Below the pieces are notes generated by a model. It saw only the letters and a list, made by a program, of their open reading frames with translations, ran no database searches and was not told where the DNA came from. Below, one piece after another: positions 23,553 through 36,356 of a stretch of 64,000 nucleotides of DNA. The translations under genes and the position numbers were made by a program. The first letter of the stretch is position 1; every line of letters starts with the position of its first letter. The stretch lies in contig JAINUW010000777.1 of the NCBI GenBank assembly GCA_020205615.1, forward strand, positions 372,001 through 436,000. The letters run 5' to 3'. The DNA is from Panax quinquefolius (lineage: Eukaryota; Streptophyta; Magnoliopsida; Apiales; Araliaceae).

Positions 23553-23926
23553 TGTAAGACCCCAACTTATTATTAATGAAATTTAATTTTCTCTATTTAT
23601 TATTTTGAAATAGTAAGGGTTGATTTGATTAATGTGGATAGTTATGGGTAAAATCATAAATATTTCAAAATAAGCAAGTGGTTATAAAATATTCATTGTT
23701 ATCGGGAATATTCGTTTGGTCGTGGAATATTAAATCTTTGTCGGGGAATATTAAATGCTGACGGTATGACAGCCATGTGGGCCCCATGTAAAAAAGCGAT
23801 TGGATGAAGAAAGCGACAAATATAAGTTGTTTAAAAATAACGCCAGTAGTTGTTACAATTAATACTATTAAAATACTAAATTGGTTAACACACACGGTAG
23901 CTTTGCAGTATTGCACCAATTATTGA

Positions 23927-23940
23927 TTCTTACGTAAGAA
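23927..23940. promoter_or_regulatory. 14-bp ACGT-core palindrome in the LTR
   Basis: TTCTTACGTAAGAA is a perfect palindrome, repeated exactly in A3 at 30792-30805. Shorter or mutated forms occur in the A1 LTRs, in the A2 3' LTR (about 34080) and in both B LTRs (36397-36406, 62649-62656). An ACGT core is the usual plant bZIP recognition core; binding is inferred. Confidence 0.55.
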
Positions 23941-24887
23941 GGCACTACTCAATAATGGTTACAGTAATTACTGATCAGTATTTTATTTTATTAATTTAAT
24001 AATTGATGCGTTGATATTTTATAATTTGTTGTTTCAATAATTGTCATTACACAGTATTTTTCATTATCGAAGCAATAATTCATATTATCCGAATAATATT
24101 ATTAGATAACATTATTGGCAATGTCTAGAAAGTTACATACAGGAGAGGTTTGGTCACCTAATTGCGCGCCGAGAAGGAGAAATTCTTATTGGAAAGCCCC
24201 CTCTTTCTCGGAAGCGCACGGTTGTCAATATTGTGATTCGTAATATTATTTGTGAATAATTAATTATTGATTCATATGATGAGAAAAATATTGATTTTAT
24301 GTGGATATAGATGGAGAAAATTTTAATGACAATTGTTGAAATTTGAAATTTTATCTTTTTACGATAAAATAATTCATTTAAATATATTATTATATTTTAA
24401 TAATATAATAATGGTGATATTTTTACAATCTAATGTGGGATATATGAGTATACGAGGAGGAATAGTATTTTGTTGCAATAAATGTTTAAAACATGTTAAA
24501 CATGTTGGTGGACCCCATTTATCGATCGAAATTTGATTATAGCTTGTAAAATCGTCTGCTTGTGGATTTCGGTCAATTTCTATTTGGAATTTGGAAAAAC
24601 TTTCTTCTGCAAAGTTGTAGAGAATTGAATTTCCTATAAAAAGTAACGAGATTCGAATTTTATGACAAAAGGGCTATTTATTATGAATTATTGAGGTTCC
24701 AAAGCTCCAAAATAATTAATTTTTGGAAGTTTAAATTATTTTAAATTAGAAAAACGTTTTTTCTTACTTTTTCTAGAAGGTGGCATGTGCTTATTGAGCT
24801 AAAATCAGATTTCAAGTGTGGCGAGGAATTTTGATATATATAATAATATTAAATTAAATTTTCGCATTTTGGTGTTCTAAGTAATTT

Positions 24888-24897
24888 CTATAAATAG
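24888..24897 (+). promoter_or_regulatory. probable A2 promoter TATA box
   Basis: CTATAAATAG, followed by a conserved stretch with GCTTAGGTTAGAATTG that recurs in all A-family LTRs. About 1.34 kb into the LTR. Confidence 0.65.
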
Positions 24898-26224
24898 GTG
24901 CTTAGGTTAGAATTGAAAATTAGACCGTAAAGCAAGATTTCTCTCTCTATATTATCGAATCGTATTCTTGTGAGTATTTTGAGTATACTTTGAGTATTGC
25001 TATACGGTGCAAGTTCAAGTCATAGCTTTATATCCAGTGTTTCAGCTAGAAGTACTGATCTTTTGAGGTAAGGGATATTATTTTTTTCTCGTAATGATAT
25101 TATTTCTTCAATATCATTATGTTGAAATATTGATCTGAACTTTTTTTTTATCAAATTTGGAACTTTTGGTGTCGGGAGTTACTTATTCACGATACTGGAG
25201 ATGTTATTATTCACTTATACTGGAGTTCTTATTCACGAATACGACACTATTCAATCGAAAATGAAAAAAAAAAATTCGTCCAAAATATCTATTCTGGATA
25301 CTAGCTTTGATTGTATCCATGTTTTGATCATTCTTGAATTTTACACCACTATGATTATTTTTGAGGTATTTTTGGACGTGGATAAAACAAAGTACGAATC
25401 CTTAATCCTTAATCCTTGTCATTTTGTTTCACTGGATTCGTTTCTTTAAAAATATTTTTCATCATCCTTAGTCTTAAATGATGATATTATTGAATATCTT
25501 TGGCCTGCAGTAGTGCAAAGATGAATGATTTTTTGAAGAATATCTTTGGCCTCAGTAAAGTGCAAAATGAATGATTTTGAAGAATATCTTTGGCCGTAGT
25601 GCAAAAGATGAACAGTGTTTAGATGAACATGATTAATCGATGAATATCTTTTGGCTGTAGTGCAAAGATGAATATTTGATTCGAGATATATATTGATTGA
25701 TGTTACAGGGGATAAAAGATAGAGCGATGAACTTTTAAATTCATACATAGAAGATAGTAGTTTGCATTCTCTACTTAACTCTTCTAATGAATTATTATTT
25801 CCATCGCGAATATTGATTTAAAATTTGTTGTCTATTGTATTCTATTAGATTTTTCCTGTTGAAGACTAACGATAATTTGTTGTATATTATCTTAGTCATA
25901 ATATTCTTTTTTGGGCTAGTTGAGCTCTCCCTTTTCCTTTTGTTCCATTTTCTTCTCAAAGAAAGCGAGAATATAAGAAAGTATGCAGTCGAGGTATGGA
26001 ATGAAAGTTCTAGAGAGAGTTATTTAGTAGTCCTCACCATTTTGTAAAATAATGTATCAATAAATGTGATGAGGATTTATCTCGAGTATAGATATTGTCT
26101 AGAAGATAATATTTGTATTCAAACTCACAATTTTATTGTTGTAATAATAAAGTTGTAGTTGTTTACGTACCATGTATTGACAACTCGAGAATGGGTGATG
26201 TATACCTATTTTGGGGGCGTCACG

Positions 26225-26242
26225 GTTGGTATCGAGCTTAGG
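26225..26242 (+). other. A2 primer-binding site
   Basis: GTTGGTATCGAGCTTAGG immediately after the LTR, the same as in A1. Confidence 0.75.
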
Positions 26243-26398
26243 ATATGATCTCTGGTGGAGATCGGGGAATAGAACTAGAAGGGTAGAGGCGAGTAAATCC
26301 TTCGCTAGTGTGTCCTACCTAAGCTTATTTGTTAGTTGGTCAAGATATATAAGGATATTATGTGATATATTGATTTCCTTAATTAACCCTTGTTTTAT

Positions 26399-27520
26399 AT
26401 GATGAATTGAGAATGTCGATTGAGAATATTAACAATGGAAATGAGACGTGGAGGCGCTTTGTACTCACCAACGAGGAGAACGCGTAACAGCAGTTTGGCA
26501 ATGTTCCTCCGTGAACAACACCACCGAAAGCGAGATGATGAGCGAGGGGATGTTTAGAAGCTTTTTGCGATTCATGCAAAATCGACGAGAGACTTCGTGT
26601 TCAAAATATTGGAGGAAATGATAGCAATTCACGAGGTTGTCACAAACCAAACAGTTCAAAGAGTTGGGACCACGAATTTAAGGAAAGCCATATCCGATCA
26701 TGGCGAAACATGGGTCAAGCAAATTACCAAGATATTCGATGTCTTGGGATGCACGGAGGAACGAAGGTTCCATTCGCCACCTTTATGTTCCGTGGCGAGG
26801 CGGACTCTTGGTGGGAGATCGTGAAGCGTACCCATCCGGTACTTTTCGGCATGTCTTGGGAGACATTTCAGAAATTATTTAATGACAAATACTTTCCGAA
26901 AGTGTTCATCTATATGAAGGAAGTGGAGTTCATCGATTAGAACAAAACAAATGACGGTGTCTCGAAGACGAGGCAAGTTTGCAGAGTTATCCGAGTTTGC
27001 ACCTCATTTGGTGGAGAATGAGGAGCGATGATGGCGGATGTTTCTGAGAGGTTTGAAACCCGACATACGACAATATCTCATTTCTCATAAATTTTCTCTC
27101 TATTTAGATGTTGTTAACAGGGCTCAATTGTTAGAGCGAGATAACGAGTATGTTCAACCGAGGGACCATAACCAGGATCGTACCAGAGATAGCAGTCAAT
27201 AGAATAATGATAACCAGCAGAGAAAGAAATAGACGGACAAAAATGGTAACCACTCTGGTGGTAATCATGGCCATGAAAATAGAAGAAGCGAGTCAGGTGG
27301 AGATTTTAAAAAGAGGAGATTTAACAACGACCATGTGAAGACAGCAGTCAGTCTTAAAAGAATCGGTTCTAAGGAGGAGAACGACCACCGGTCATATGCT
27401 ATAACATCTGGGGAAAGAAGGACATATCGGTCAAACTATCCACAACAGATTCAAGGTATGTTATAATTGTGGAAAGGAATGACATATCGCTTTCGAGATT
27501 ATACGGTAGCGAAACCTAGT
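26399..27520 (+). pseudogene. A2 Gag
   Basis: The ATG at 26399 aligns with the A1 start by its following ENVD/ENIN coding. Blocks for HGETWVKQITKIFDVLGC (near 26700), TFMFRGEADSWWEIVKRTHP (26775-26835) and LSWETFQKLFNDKYFP-like sequence give the Gag capsid domain. FLRGLKPDIRQYLISHKFS (about 27040-27095) follows, then a polar linker. The knuckle near 27455-27500 is degenerate. At least three frame changes. Confidence 0.82.
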
Positions 27521-27599
27521 TCAGTGAGGGACGGTGACTCAAAAAATCATCCCCGTAAAAGTCAAAGTCAACGGTTCCGGAAGAGCGTTTGTTGTGGAT

Positions 27600-27960
27600 T
27601 TGGTCAAAATGCGAGGAACCCAAACGAGGTGATCACGGGTAAGCTATTTATAAATTCTTGCGAAGTTTATACCTTACTTGATCTTTGGTGCTACCCATTC
27701 ATTTATCTCTTCTGCTTGTGCTCAACGTTTAAACTTGACTCCGGAGAAATTAGACTTTGACCTATCTGTGGAAACTCCGTTAGGAGAAACATTCATCACA
27801 TCCATTGTTTATAAATCTTGTTTGATTCAAGTTGGCACCATTACCTTACCTGTTGACCTTATCTCTTTAAAGATACTTGCTTTTGATGTTATTTTAGGGA
27901 TTTATTAGTTAACTACTCATCATGCCAAAATTGATTATTTTCGTAAGGTTGTTAGTTTTC
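27600..27960 (+). pseudogene. A2 retropepsin-like protease
   Basis: GKLFINSCEVYTLLD is followed in another frame by FGATHSFISSACAQRLNLTP, so the D(T/S)G active-site area is split by an indel. LISLKILAFDVILGI with a stop then marks the second conserved strand; family members continue DWLTTHHA. Placed between Gag and RT as in A1. Confidence 0.82.
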
Positions 27961-28189
27961 ATATTCCTAACCAACCTTTTGTACGAATTCAAGCAACTAA
28001 ACCATTAAAATCAATCACTGTCATATCTAATTATAAAGTTATTCGTTTATTGAAAAACGGATGTCAAGCTTTCTTAGCCCATGTTACGGATTTGAATAAA
28101 GACACGTCAAATTTGAATAATATTCCTGTTGTTATTGACTTACGACGTATTTCTGAAGAACTTCCGGCCTACCCCTAGAGCGTGAAGTT

Positions 28190-29470
28190 GAATTCTTTAT
28201 TGATCTTGAACTGATACGAAGCCCATTTCTAAAACCCATATCGAATGGCTCCTATTGAACTTCGGGAGTTAAAGGTCCAACTACAGAGAATTGTTGGACA
28301 TCGGTTTCATTCGTCCCTAGTACATCTCCTTGGGGTGCTCTGTTTTATTAAGTAAAGAAGAAAGGCGGGAGTATGCGACTTTGTATTGACTATCGGAATT
28401 GAACCATGTCACCATCAAGAATAGGTATCCTCTACCTCGTATTGATGACTTGTTTGACCGATTGCTAAGGGCACAATTCTTTTCAAAAATCAATCTTCGA
28501 TTCGGATATCATCATTTGAAGATTAGAGGCGAGGATATTCCAAAGGCGCCTTGAACTCGGTATGGGCATTATGAATTCTTAGTCATGTCTTTCGGATGAC
28601 TAATGCTCCTATGACTTTCATGGATATGATGAACCGAGTATTCAAGGAATATTTGGATCAGTTTGTTGTTATCTTTATTGATGACATCCTCATATATTCT
28701 AAAAGTCTTGAAGATCATGAGCACCATTTGAAGTTGGTACTCCAAAGGCTTCGTGAAAACAAACTATATGCCAAATTGAAGAAATGCGAGTTCGGCTTGA
28801 GGAAGTAGCATTTCTTGGAGCACGTGGTGTCAAAACATGGAGTATCCGTGGACTGACGAAGATTGAAGCAATACAAAGTTGGGAGCAACCAAGTCGGTGG
28901 CCGAAAAGCACGTAAGCTTTACGGGTCTAGCTTGTTATTATCGGAGATTCGTGGAAGGGTTTTCTCGAATCGCTACTCCATTAACTCAGCTAACTCGGAA
29001 GGATACAAAATTTGTTTGGAGCGAAGAATGCGAGAAGAGTTTCCAAGAGATTAAGAGGAGACTTATTTCTAAGACTTCATCTAACAATACCATCTCGGTT
29101 CGGATGGATTTGTTATCTACAGTGATGCTTCAGGCAAAGGGTTAGGATGTGTTCTCATGCAACGTGGAAAAGTCATAGCCTATGCCTCGCGACAACTTAA
29201 AGAATATGAGAGGAATTATCCTACTCATGATCTAGAGTTGGCAGCAGTCGTTTTCGCGCTAAAGATATGGAGGCACTATCTATATGGGGAGAAAGTGGAG
29301 ATATATTCAGACCATAAAAGCCTTAAATATTTCTTCACTCAAAAAAGAACTCAACATGCGGCAAGCAAATGACGTTGGCTCGAGCTATTGAAAGACTACG
29401 ACCACACTATTCAATACCATCCCGGAAAAGCGAGCGTGGTAGTAATGCGTTGAGTAGAAGATCATATGCG
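28190..29470 (+). pseudogene. A2 reverse transcriptase and RNase H
   Basis: The blocks, in order, are a MAPIELRELK-like start near 28240; RLCIDYREL (about 28375-28400); [20 protein letters not shown] with catalytic DD (28620-28685); and LKKCEFGL. They continue with an RNase H section: [20 protein letters not shown], then [20 protein letters not shown], then [16 protein letters not shown] (29169-29345). RNase H is in one intact frame of 71 residues; RT is cut by stops and indels. Confidence 0.88.
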
Positions 29471-29529
29471 AGGAATAAGTGTGATGATGTCAAGTATACG
29501 ATAGAGCCAACTTTAATAGAAAAAGTTAA

Positions 29530-30417
29530 GGTTGCTCAAGCCGCAGGCTGAAATGATGCGTATGTAAGAAGAAAGTACAAGAAGGAGCTATTGCAGGCGA
29601 GAATTGATGAAGAAGGAATACTTGAGTCCACTCCGGACTTTGTGTCCCTAACGACTACGATTTGAAGTACAAGATTATGATGGAGGAACACAATACACCA
29701 TTTGCAATCCATCTGGAAGTACTAAAATGTATCGTGATCTTGACATACATTTTGGTGGAACAATATGAAGAGAGAGATTGCAAAGTTTATCTCAATGTGT
29801 TTAACTTTTCAACGTGTAAAGGCGGAGCATCTAGTACCTAAGGGTCCGTTGCAACCACTTGAGATTCTGAAATGGAAGTGGGAACACATTACCATGGATT
29901 TCATTACGGGTCTTCCTACGGTTTCTCAAGGCATCAATGCTATTTGGGTTATTGTTGATAGATTAACCAAGTCCGCTCATTTCTTGCCGATCACGGAGAC
30001 TTATTCCTTGAGCGTCTTGCTAGTATATATGTAAATGAGATTGTGAGGTTACATGGCATGCCAAGTATCCATAGTTTGGATCGTGACCCAAGATTCACTT
30101 CAAGATTTTGGGTTAGCTTCCAAAAAGCTATGGGCACGGATTTCTGATTGATTGGCATACCATCCTCAAGCAGACGGATAATCAGAGAGGACTATTCAAA
30201 CTCTTGAAGATCTATTAAGACTCTGTGTCCTAGACTTTAAGGGTAGTTGGGATAAGTATTTACCATTGGTGGAATTCTCCTATAACAACAGTTATCAGGC
30301 AAGTATAGGTGTGGCTCCATTTGAAGCATTATATGGACGAAAGTGTCGCTCTCCAATATGTTGGGATGAGGTGGGTGAAGCAACATTGTTGGGACCCGAG
30401 TTAGTACGTATGACTAC
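29530..30417 (+). pseudogene. A2 integrase, 5' part
   Basis: MKREIAKFISMCLTFQRVK has F where the second zinc Cys is expected. WEHITMDFITGLPTVSQGIN follows with the first catalytic Asp, then VDRLTKSAHFLPI. The SLDRDPRFTSRFW region (about 30070-30110) carries the second Asp. [21 protein letters not shown] segment (30250-30310) follows the core. The gene is cut at 30417 by solo LTR A3 and resumes at 33146. Confidence 0.87.
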
Positions 30418-33140
30418 TGTAAGACCCCAACTTATTATTAATGAAATTTAATTTTCTCTATTTATTATTTTGAAATAGTAAGGGTTGATTTGATTAATGT
30501 GGATAGTTAGGGGTAAGATACGCAAATATTTCAAAATAAGCAAGTGGTTATAAAATATTCATTGTTGTTTGGGAATATTCGTTTGGTCGTGGAATATTAA
30601 ATCTGTCTGGGAATATTAAATGCGACGTAGTATGACCATGTGTGGGCCCCATGTGAAAGCGATTGGATGAAGAAAGCGACAAATATAAGTTGTTTAAAAA
30701 TAACTGCGTAGTATTATTACAGATTATCTTGTTAAAATAATGCAAATTGGTTAAAACACAAGTAGCTTTGCGGTATTGCACCAATTATTGATTCTTACGT
30801 AAGAAGGCACTACTCAATAATGGTTACGATAATTCTTATTCAAATATTTTATTGAGTTAATAATTTTTGCGTTGATATTTTATATTCTTTGTTATTTCAA
30901 TAATTGTCATTACACAAAGTATTTTCATTATCGAAGCAATAATTCATATTATCTGAAGAATAATATTATTAGATAACATTCTTGGCAATGTCTAGAAAGT
31001 TACATCTAAGGAGAGGTTTGGTCACCTAATTTGCCGCCAAGAAGAAGAAATTCTTATTGGAAAGCCCCTCTTTCAGGAAGCGCTGGTTGTCAATATTGTG
31101 ATTACGTAATATTATTTGTGAATAATTAATTATTGATTCATATGATGAGAAAAATATTGATTTTATGTGGATATAGATGGAGAAAATTTTATTGTGACAA
31201 TTGTTGAAAATTGATATTTTATCTTTTTACGATAAAATAATTCATTTAAATATATTATTATATGTTAATAATATAATAATGGTGATATTTTTACAACGAA
31301 TGTGGGATATATGAGTATACGAGGAGGAAGAGTATTTTTGTTGTAATAAATGTTTAAAACATGTTAAACATGTTGGTGGACCCCATTTATTGACTGAAAT
31401 TTGATTATAGCCTGTAAAATTGCCCGTTTGTGGATTTTGGTCAATTTTTGTTTGGAATTCGGAAAAACTTTCTTCTGCAAAGTTGTAGAGAATTGAATTT
31501 CCTATAAAAACTCGCAAGATTCGAATTTTCTGATAAAAGGACTATTTATTGTGAATTATTGAAGTTCCGAAGCTCCGAAATAATTGATTTTTGGAAGTTT
31601 TAAATATTTATATTCACAAAAACGTTTTTTGTGTTTGGTGGGCATCTTTAACACATGTCATGTTGCTGAATTCAGATGCTTGATGCGTAGGAGGATGTAG
31701 AAAAAAATTATAATATTAATTTATTAAATTTTCTGCTTTGGTGTTCTAAGCAATTTCTATAAATAGGGTGCTTAGGTTAGAATTGAAAATCACACTGTAA
31801 CTCGAAGTTTTCTCTCTATATTATCGGCGTATTCTTGTGAGTATTTTGAGTATACTTTGAGTATTGCTATATTGGTGCAAGTCCAAGTCATAGCCTATAT
31901 CCTGTTTTTCAAATTAGAAATCTTGATCTTTCGAGGTAAGGGATGTTATTTTCTTCTCAAATGATATTATTTCTTCAATATCATTATGCTGAAATATTGG
32001 TTGGAACTTTTTATCAAATTTGGAACTTTTTCATGTCGGGGTTACTATTCATGAGTTACTATTCACGAGTTACTATTCATGAGTTACTATTCACGAGTTA
32101 CTATTCACGAGTACTATTCATGAAGCGTGGAGATGTTTTTGTGGAATTTCTATCTTTTGGTGTTGGAGTTACTATTCACGTATACGACACTATTCACGTA
32201 TACGGCACTATTCACCGAAAAATAAAATTTCTTCTTTTTGTCCAAAATATCTATTCTGGATACTAGCTTTGATTGTATCCATGTTTTGATCATTCTTGAA
32301 TTTTACACCACTATGATTATTTTTGAGGTATCTTTTGAACATGGATAAAACAAAGTACGAATCCTTAATCCTTAATCCTTGTCATTTTGTTTCCTTTGGA
32401 TTCGTTTCTTTAAAAATATTTTCATCATCCTCGGTCTTAAATGATGATATTATGGAATATCTTTGGCTTTTGTAGTGCAAAGATGAATGATTTCTGAAGA
32501 ATATCTTTGGCACGTAGTGCAAAGATGAGCAGTGTTTAGATGAACATGACCGGTGATGAATATCTTTGGCTTTGTAGTGCAAAGATGAATATTTGATTCC
32601 AGATGTATATTGATTGATGTTTACGGGGATAAAAGATAGAGCGATGAACTTTTAAATTCATACATGGAAGATAGTAGTTTGCATTCTCTACTTAACTCTT
32701 CTAATGAATTATTATTTCATTGCGAATATTGATTTAAAATTTGTTGTCTATTGTATTCTATTAGATTTTTCCTGTTGAAGACTAACGATAATTTGTTGTA
32801 TATTATCTTAGTCATAATATTCTTTCTTGAGCTAGTTGAGCTCACCCTTTTCTTTTTGTTCCATTTTTTTTCGGGAGGAGGCGAGAATATAGCGATGCAT
32901 TTAGTCTGGGGTATGGAATGAAGGTTCTAGAGAGAGTTGTTTAGTAGTCCTCACCATTTTTGTAAAATAATGTATCATTAAATGTGATGAGGATTTATTT
33001 GAGTATAGATATTGTCTAGAAGATAATATTTGTATTTAAACTCACAGTTTTACTGTTGTAATAATAATGTTGTAGTTGTTTCTGTACCATGTATTGACAA
33101 CTCAGAATGGGTGATGTATACCTATTTTGGGGGCGTCACA
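30418..33140 (+). mobile_element. solo LTR A3 (family A) inserted in A2 integrase
   Basis: A single A-family LTR, TGTAAGACCCC to GGGGCGTCACA, 2.72 kb, with no internal region. The flanks ACTAC (30413-30417) and ACTAT (33141-33145) form an imperfect 5-bp duplication. Joining the flanks continues the integrase sequence seen uninterrupted in A1 near 6860-6880. Solo LTRs arise by recombination between the two LTRs of an element. A conserved TATA-like box lies at 31757-31766. Confidence 0.93.
32041..32121 (+). repeat. 14-bp tandem array GTTACTATTCAYGA
   Basis: Six tandem copies with the variable base T, C, T, C, C, then a shortened final copy. Diverged versions of the array occur in every A-family LTR (for example 4540-4680 in reverse) and a related array occurs in the B LTR (37985-38215). 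Confidence 0.85.
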
Positions 33141-33145
33141 ACTAT

Positions 33146-33700
33146 CGAAAAGATCCAAATGATTCGACAAAGAATACAAACGGCACAAGATCGACAAAAG
33201 AGTTATGCGGATCTTCATCGAAAGGACGTGGAATTTAGTATAGGGGATCATGTATTGTTGCGAGTTGCTCCATGGAAGGGAGTTACAAGATTTGGGAAGA
33301 GAGGAAAGCTCAATCCACGATTTATTGGTCCATTTCAAATTCTTGACCGAGTAGGAAATGTAGCCTATAGACTTGCGTTACCTCCGAGTATGTCTCGTGT
33401 TCATAATGTGTTTCACATATCTGTACTTCGTAAATATGTGAAAGACCCGAACCACGTTATATAGTTAGAACCGCAGGACGAAATATAGAAGACTTAACGT
33501 GTGAGGAGGTACCTATCAAGATCTTGGATAGGAAGGGCATGTCCTACGCATGAAAGGACATACCACAAGTTAAAGTTTTGTGGAGGAATCATGCTTATAG
33601 AGGAAATGACACTGGGGAATTGGAAGCGGAAATGAAAGCGACGTATCCTCACCTTTTTGAAACACAGTGCGTCGTCAATTTAGAGGACGAAATTTCATAA
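33146..33700 (+). pseudogene. A2 integrase C-terminal region and chromodomain-like tail
   Basis: RQRIQTAQDRQKSYADLHRK, then a VEFSIGDHVLLRVAPWKGV segment, NPRFIGPFQILDRVGNVAYR and VHNVFHISVLRKYVKDPNHV run open to about 33462, the best-preserved stretch of the A-family integrase. The chromodomain-like tail (LDRKGM..., KVLWRNHAY, YPHLF) follows in broken frames up to the polypurine tract. Fusion to LTR sequence at the 5' side is due only to the A3 insertion. Confidence 0.88.
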
Positions 33701-33711
33701 GGAGGGGAGGT
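33697..33711 (+). other. A2 polypurine tract
   Basis: ATAAGGAGGGGAGGT directly before the 3' LTR TGTAAGACCC. Confidence 0.88.
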
Positions 33712-36356
33712 TGTAAGACCCCAACTTATTATTAATGAAATTTAATTTTCTCTATTTATTATTTTGAAATAGTAAGGGTTGATTTGATTAATGTTGATAG
33801 TTATGGGTAAAATACGCAAATATTTCAAAATAAGCAAGTGGTTATAAAATATTCATTGTTATCGGGGAATATTCGTTTGGTCGTGGAATATTTGTACTAT
33901 CGGGGAATATTAAATGACGACGGTAGCGACCATGTGTGGGCCCCATAAAAGCGATTGGATGAAGAAAGCGACAAATATAAGTTATTTAAAAATAACAAGA
34001 TAGTTATTACTAGATTAATACTATTAAAATACTAAATTGGTTAACACACACGATACTGCAGTATTGCACCAATTATTGATTCTTACGTGAAGGCACTACT
34101 CAATAATGGTTACTGATAATTATTGATCGATATTTTGTTTTATTGATTTAATAATTCTTTGCGTTGATATTTTATATTCTTTGTTGTTTCAATAATTGTC
34201 ATTTACGGTATTTTTCATTATCGAGCAATAATTCATATTATCTGAATAATATTATTAGATAACATTATTGGCAATATCTAGAAAGTTCTGTCTAAGGAGA
34301 GGTTTGGTCACCTAATTGCGCGCCAGTAAGGAGAAATTCTTATTGGAAAGCCCCCTCTTTCCTGGGAACTGCATGTTTGTCAATATTGTGATTCTATAAT
34401 ATTATTTGTGAATAATTAATTATTGATTCATATGATGAGAAAAATATTGATTTTATGTGGATATAGATGGAGAAAATTTTTAATGTGACAATTGTTGAAA
34501 ATTGAAATTTTACCTTTTTCTGATAAAATAATTCATTTAAATATATTATTATATTTTAATAATATAATAATGGTGATATTTTTACAACGAATGTGGGATA
34601 TATGAGTATACGAGGAGGAATAGTATTTTTGTTGCAATAAATGTTTAAAACATGTTAAACATGTCGATTGGACCCCATTTATTGGTGAAATTTGATTATA
34701 GCTTGTAAAATCGTCTGTTTGTGGATTTGGTCAATTTCTATTTGGAATTTGGAAAAACTTTCTTACGCAAAGTTGTAGAGAATTGAATTTCCTATAAAAA
34801 GTAGTGAGATTCGAATTTTTTTTCGACAAAAGGCCTATTTATTGTGAATTATTGAGGTTACGAAGCTCGAAATAATTGATTTTGGAAGTTTAAATTATTT
34901 TAAATTAGAAAAACGTTTTTCTTACTTTTTCTAGAAGGTGGCATGTGCTTATTGAGCTGAAATCAGATTTCAAGAGTGGCGTAGGAATTTTGATATATAT
35001 AATAATATTAAATTAAATTTTCTGTTTTTGGTGTTCTAAGCGATTTCTATAAATAGGGTGCTTAGGTTAGAATTGAAAATTACACTTAAGCTGAAGTTTT
35101 CTCTCTTTATATTATCGAGCATATTCTTGTGAGTATTTTGAGTATACATTGAGTATTGCTATACGATGCAAGTTCAAGTCATGCTTTATATCCAGGTGTT
35201 TCAACTAAATCTTGTCTTTGTGAGGTAAGGGATATTATTTTTTTTTTGTAATGATATTATTTCTTCAATATCATTATGTTGAAATATTGATCTGAAGTTT
35301 TTTATCAAATTTGGAACTTTTTGGTGTCTGAGTTACTATTCACGTATCGGCCTTTATTCACGATATCTGATCTTATTCACGAATCTGACTTTATTCATCG
35401 AAAAATGAAAAATTTTCTTTTAAGTCAAAATATCTATTCGGATACTAGCTTTGATTGTATCCATGTTTTGATCATTCTTGAATTTTACACCACTATGATT
35501 ATTTTTGAGGTATTTTTGGACGTGAATAAAACAAAGTACGAATCCTTAATCCTTAATCCTTGTCATTTTGTTTCCTTTGGATTCGATTTCTTTAAAAATA
35601 TTTTCATCATCCTCGGTCTTAAATGATGATATTATTGAATATCTTTGGCTGTAGTGCAAAGATGAATGATTTTGAAGAATATCTTTGGCTTTGTAGTGCA
35701 AAGATGAATGATTTTGAAGAATATCTTTGCCCGTAGTGCAAAGATGTACTGGTGTTTAGATGAACATGATTAAGTGATGAATATCTTTTGGCTGTAGTGC
35801 AAAGATGAATATTTGATTCGGATATATATTGATTGATGTTACGGGGATAAAAGATGAGCGATGAACTTTTAAATTCATACATAGAAGATAGTAGTTTGCA
35901 TTCTCTACTTAACTCTTCTAATGAATTATTATTTCATTGCGAATATTGATTTAAAATTTGTTGTCTATTGTATTCTATTAGATTTTCCTGTTTAAAGACT
36001 AACGATAATTTGTTGTATATTATCTTAGTCATAAAATTCTTTTCTTGGGCTAGTTGAGCTCACCCTTTTCCTTTTTGTTCCATTTTTCTTCTCGGGAGGC
36101 GAGAATATAGCGAGATGCAGTCTGAGGTATGGAATGAAAGTTCTAGAGAGAGTTATTTAGTAGTCCTCACCATTTTTGTAAAATAATGTATCAATAAATG
36201 TGATGAGGATTTATCTGAGCATAGATATTATCTAGAAGATAATATTTGTATTCAAACTCACAGTTTTATTGTTGTAATAATAAAGTTGTAGTTGTTTCTG
36301 TACCATGTATTGACAACTCAGAATGGGTGATGTATACCTATTTTGGGGGCGTCACA
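33712..36356 (+). repeat. A2 3' LTR (2.65 kb)
   Basis: Same order of landmarks as the 5' LTR and A3: a GAGGTTTGGTCACCTAATTG block near 34299, the TATA-like box at 35047-35056, CCAAAGATATTC-type repeats in reverse near 35640-35800, and the GGGGGCGTCACA end. No gene. Confidence 0.93.

Larger units (their letters stand above)
23553..26224 (+). repeat. A2 5' LTR (2.67 kb)
   Basis: Starts TGTAAGACCCCAAC and ends GGGGGCGTCACG, where other copies end CACA. It contains the ACGT palindrome (23927-23940), the TATA-like box (24888-24897), the short-repeat arrays in reverse order to A1, and no gene. Confidence 0.92.
23553..36356 (+). mobile_element. Ty3/gypsy chromovirus A2, with solo LTR A3 inside
   Basis: Plus-strand element of the same family as A1: LTR 23553-26224, primer-binding site, gag-pol, polypurine tract, LTR 33712-36356. 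The target duplication is GGCGT on the left and CGCGT on the right, one mismatch. The integrase region is split by A3. Motif order is identical to A1, which helps identify domains in both copies. Confidence 0.93.
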
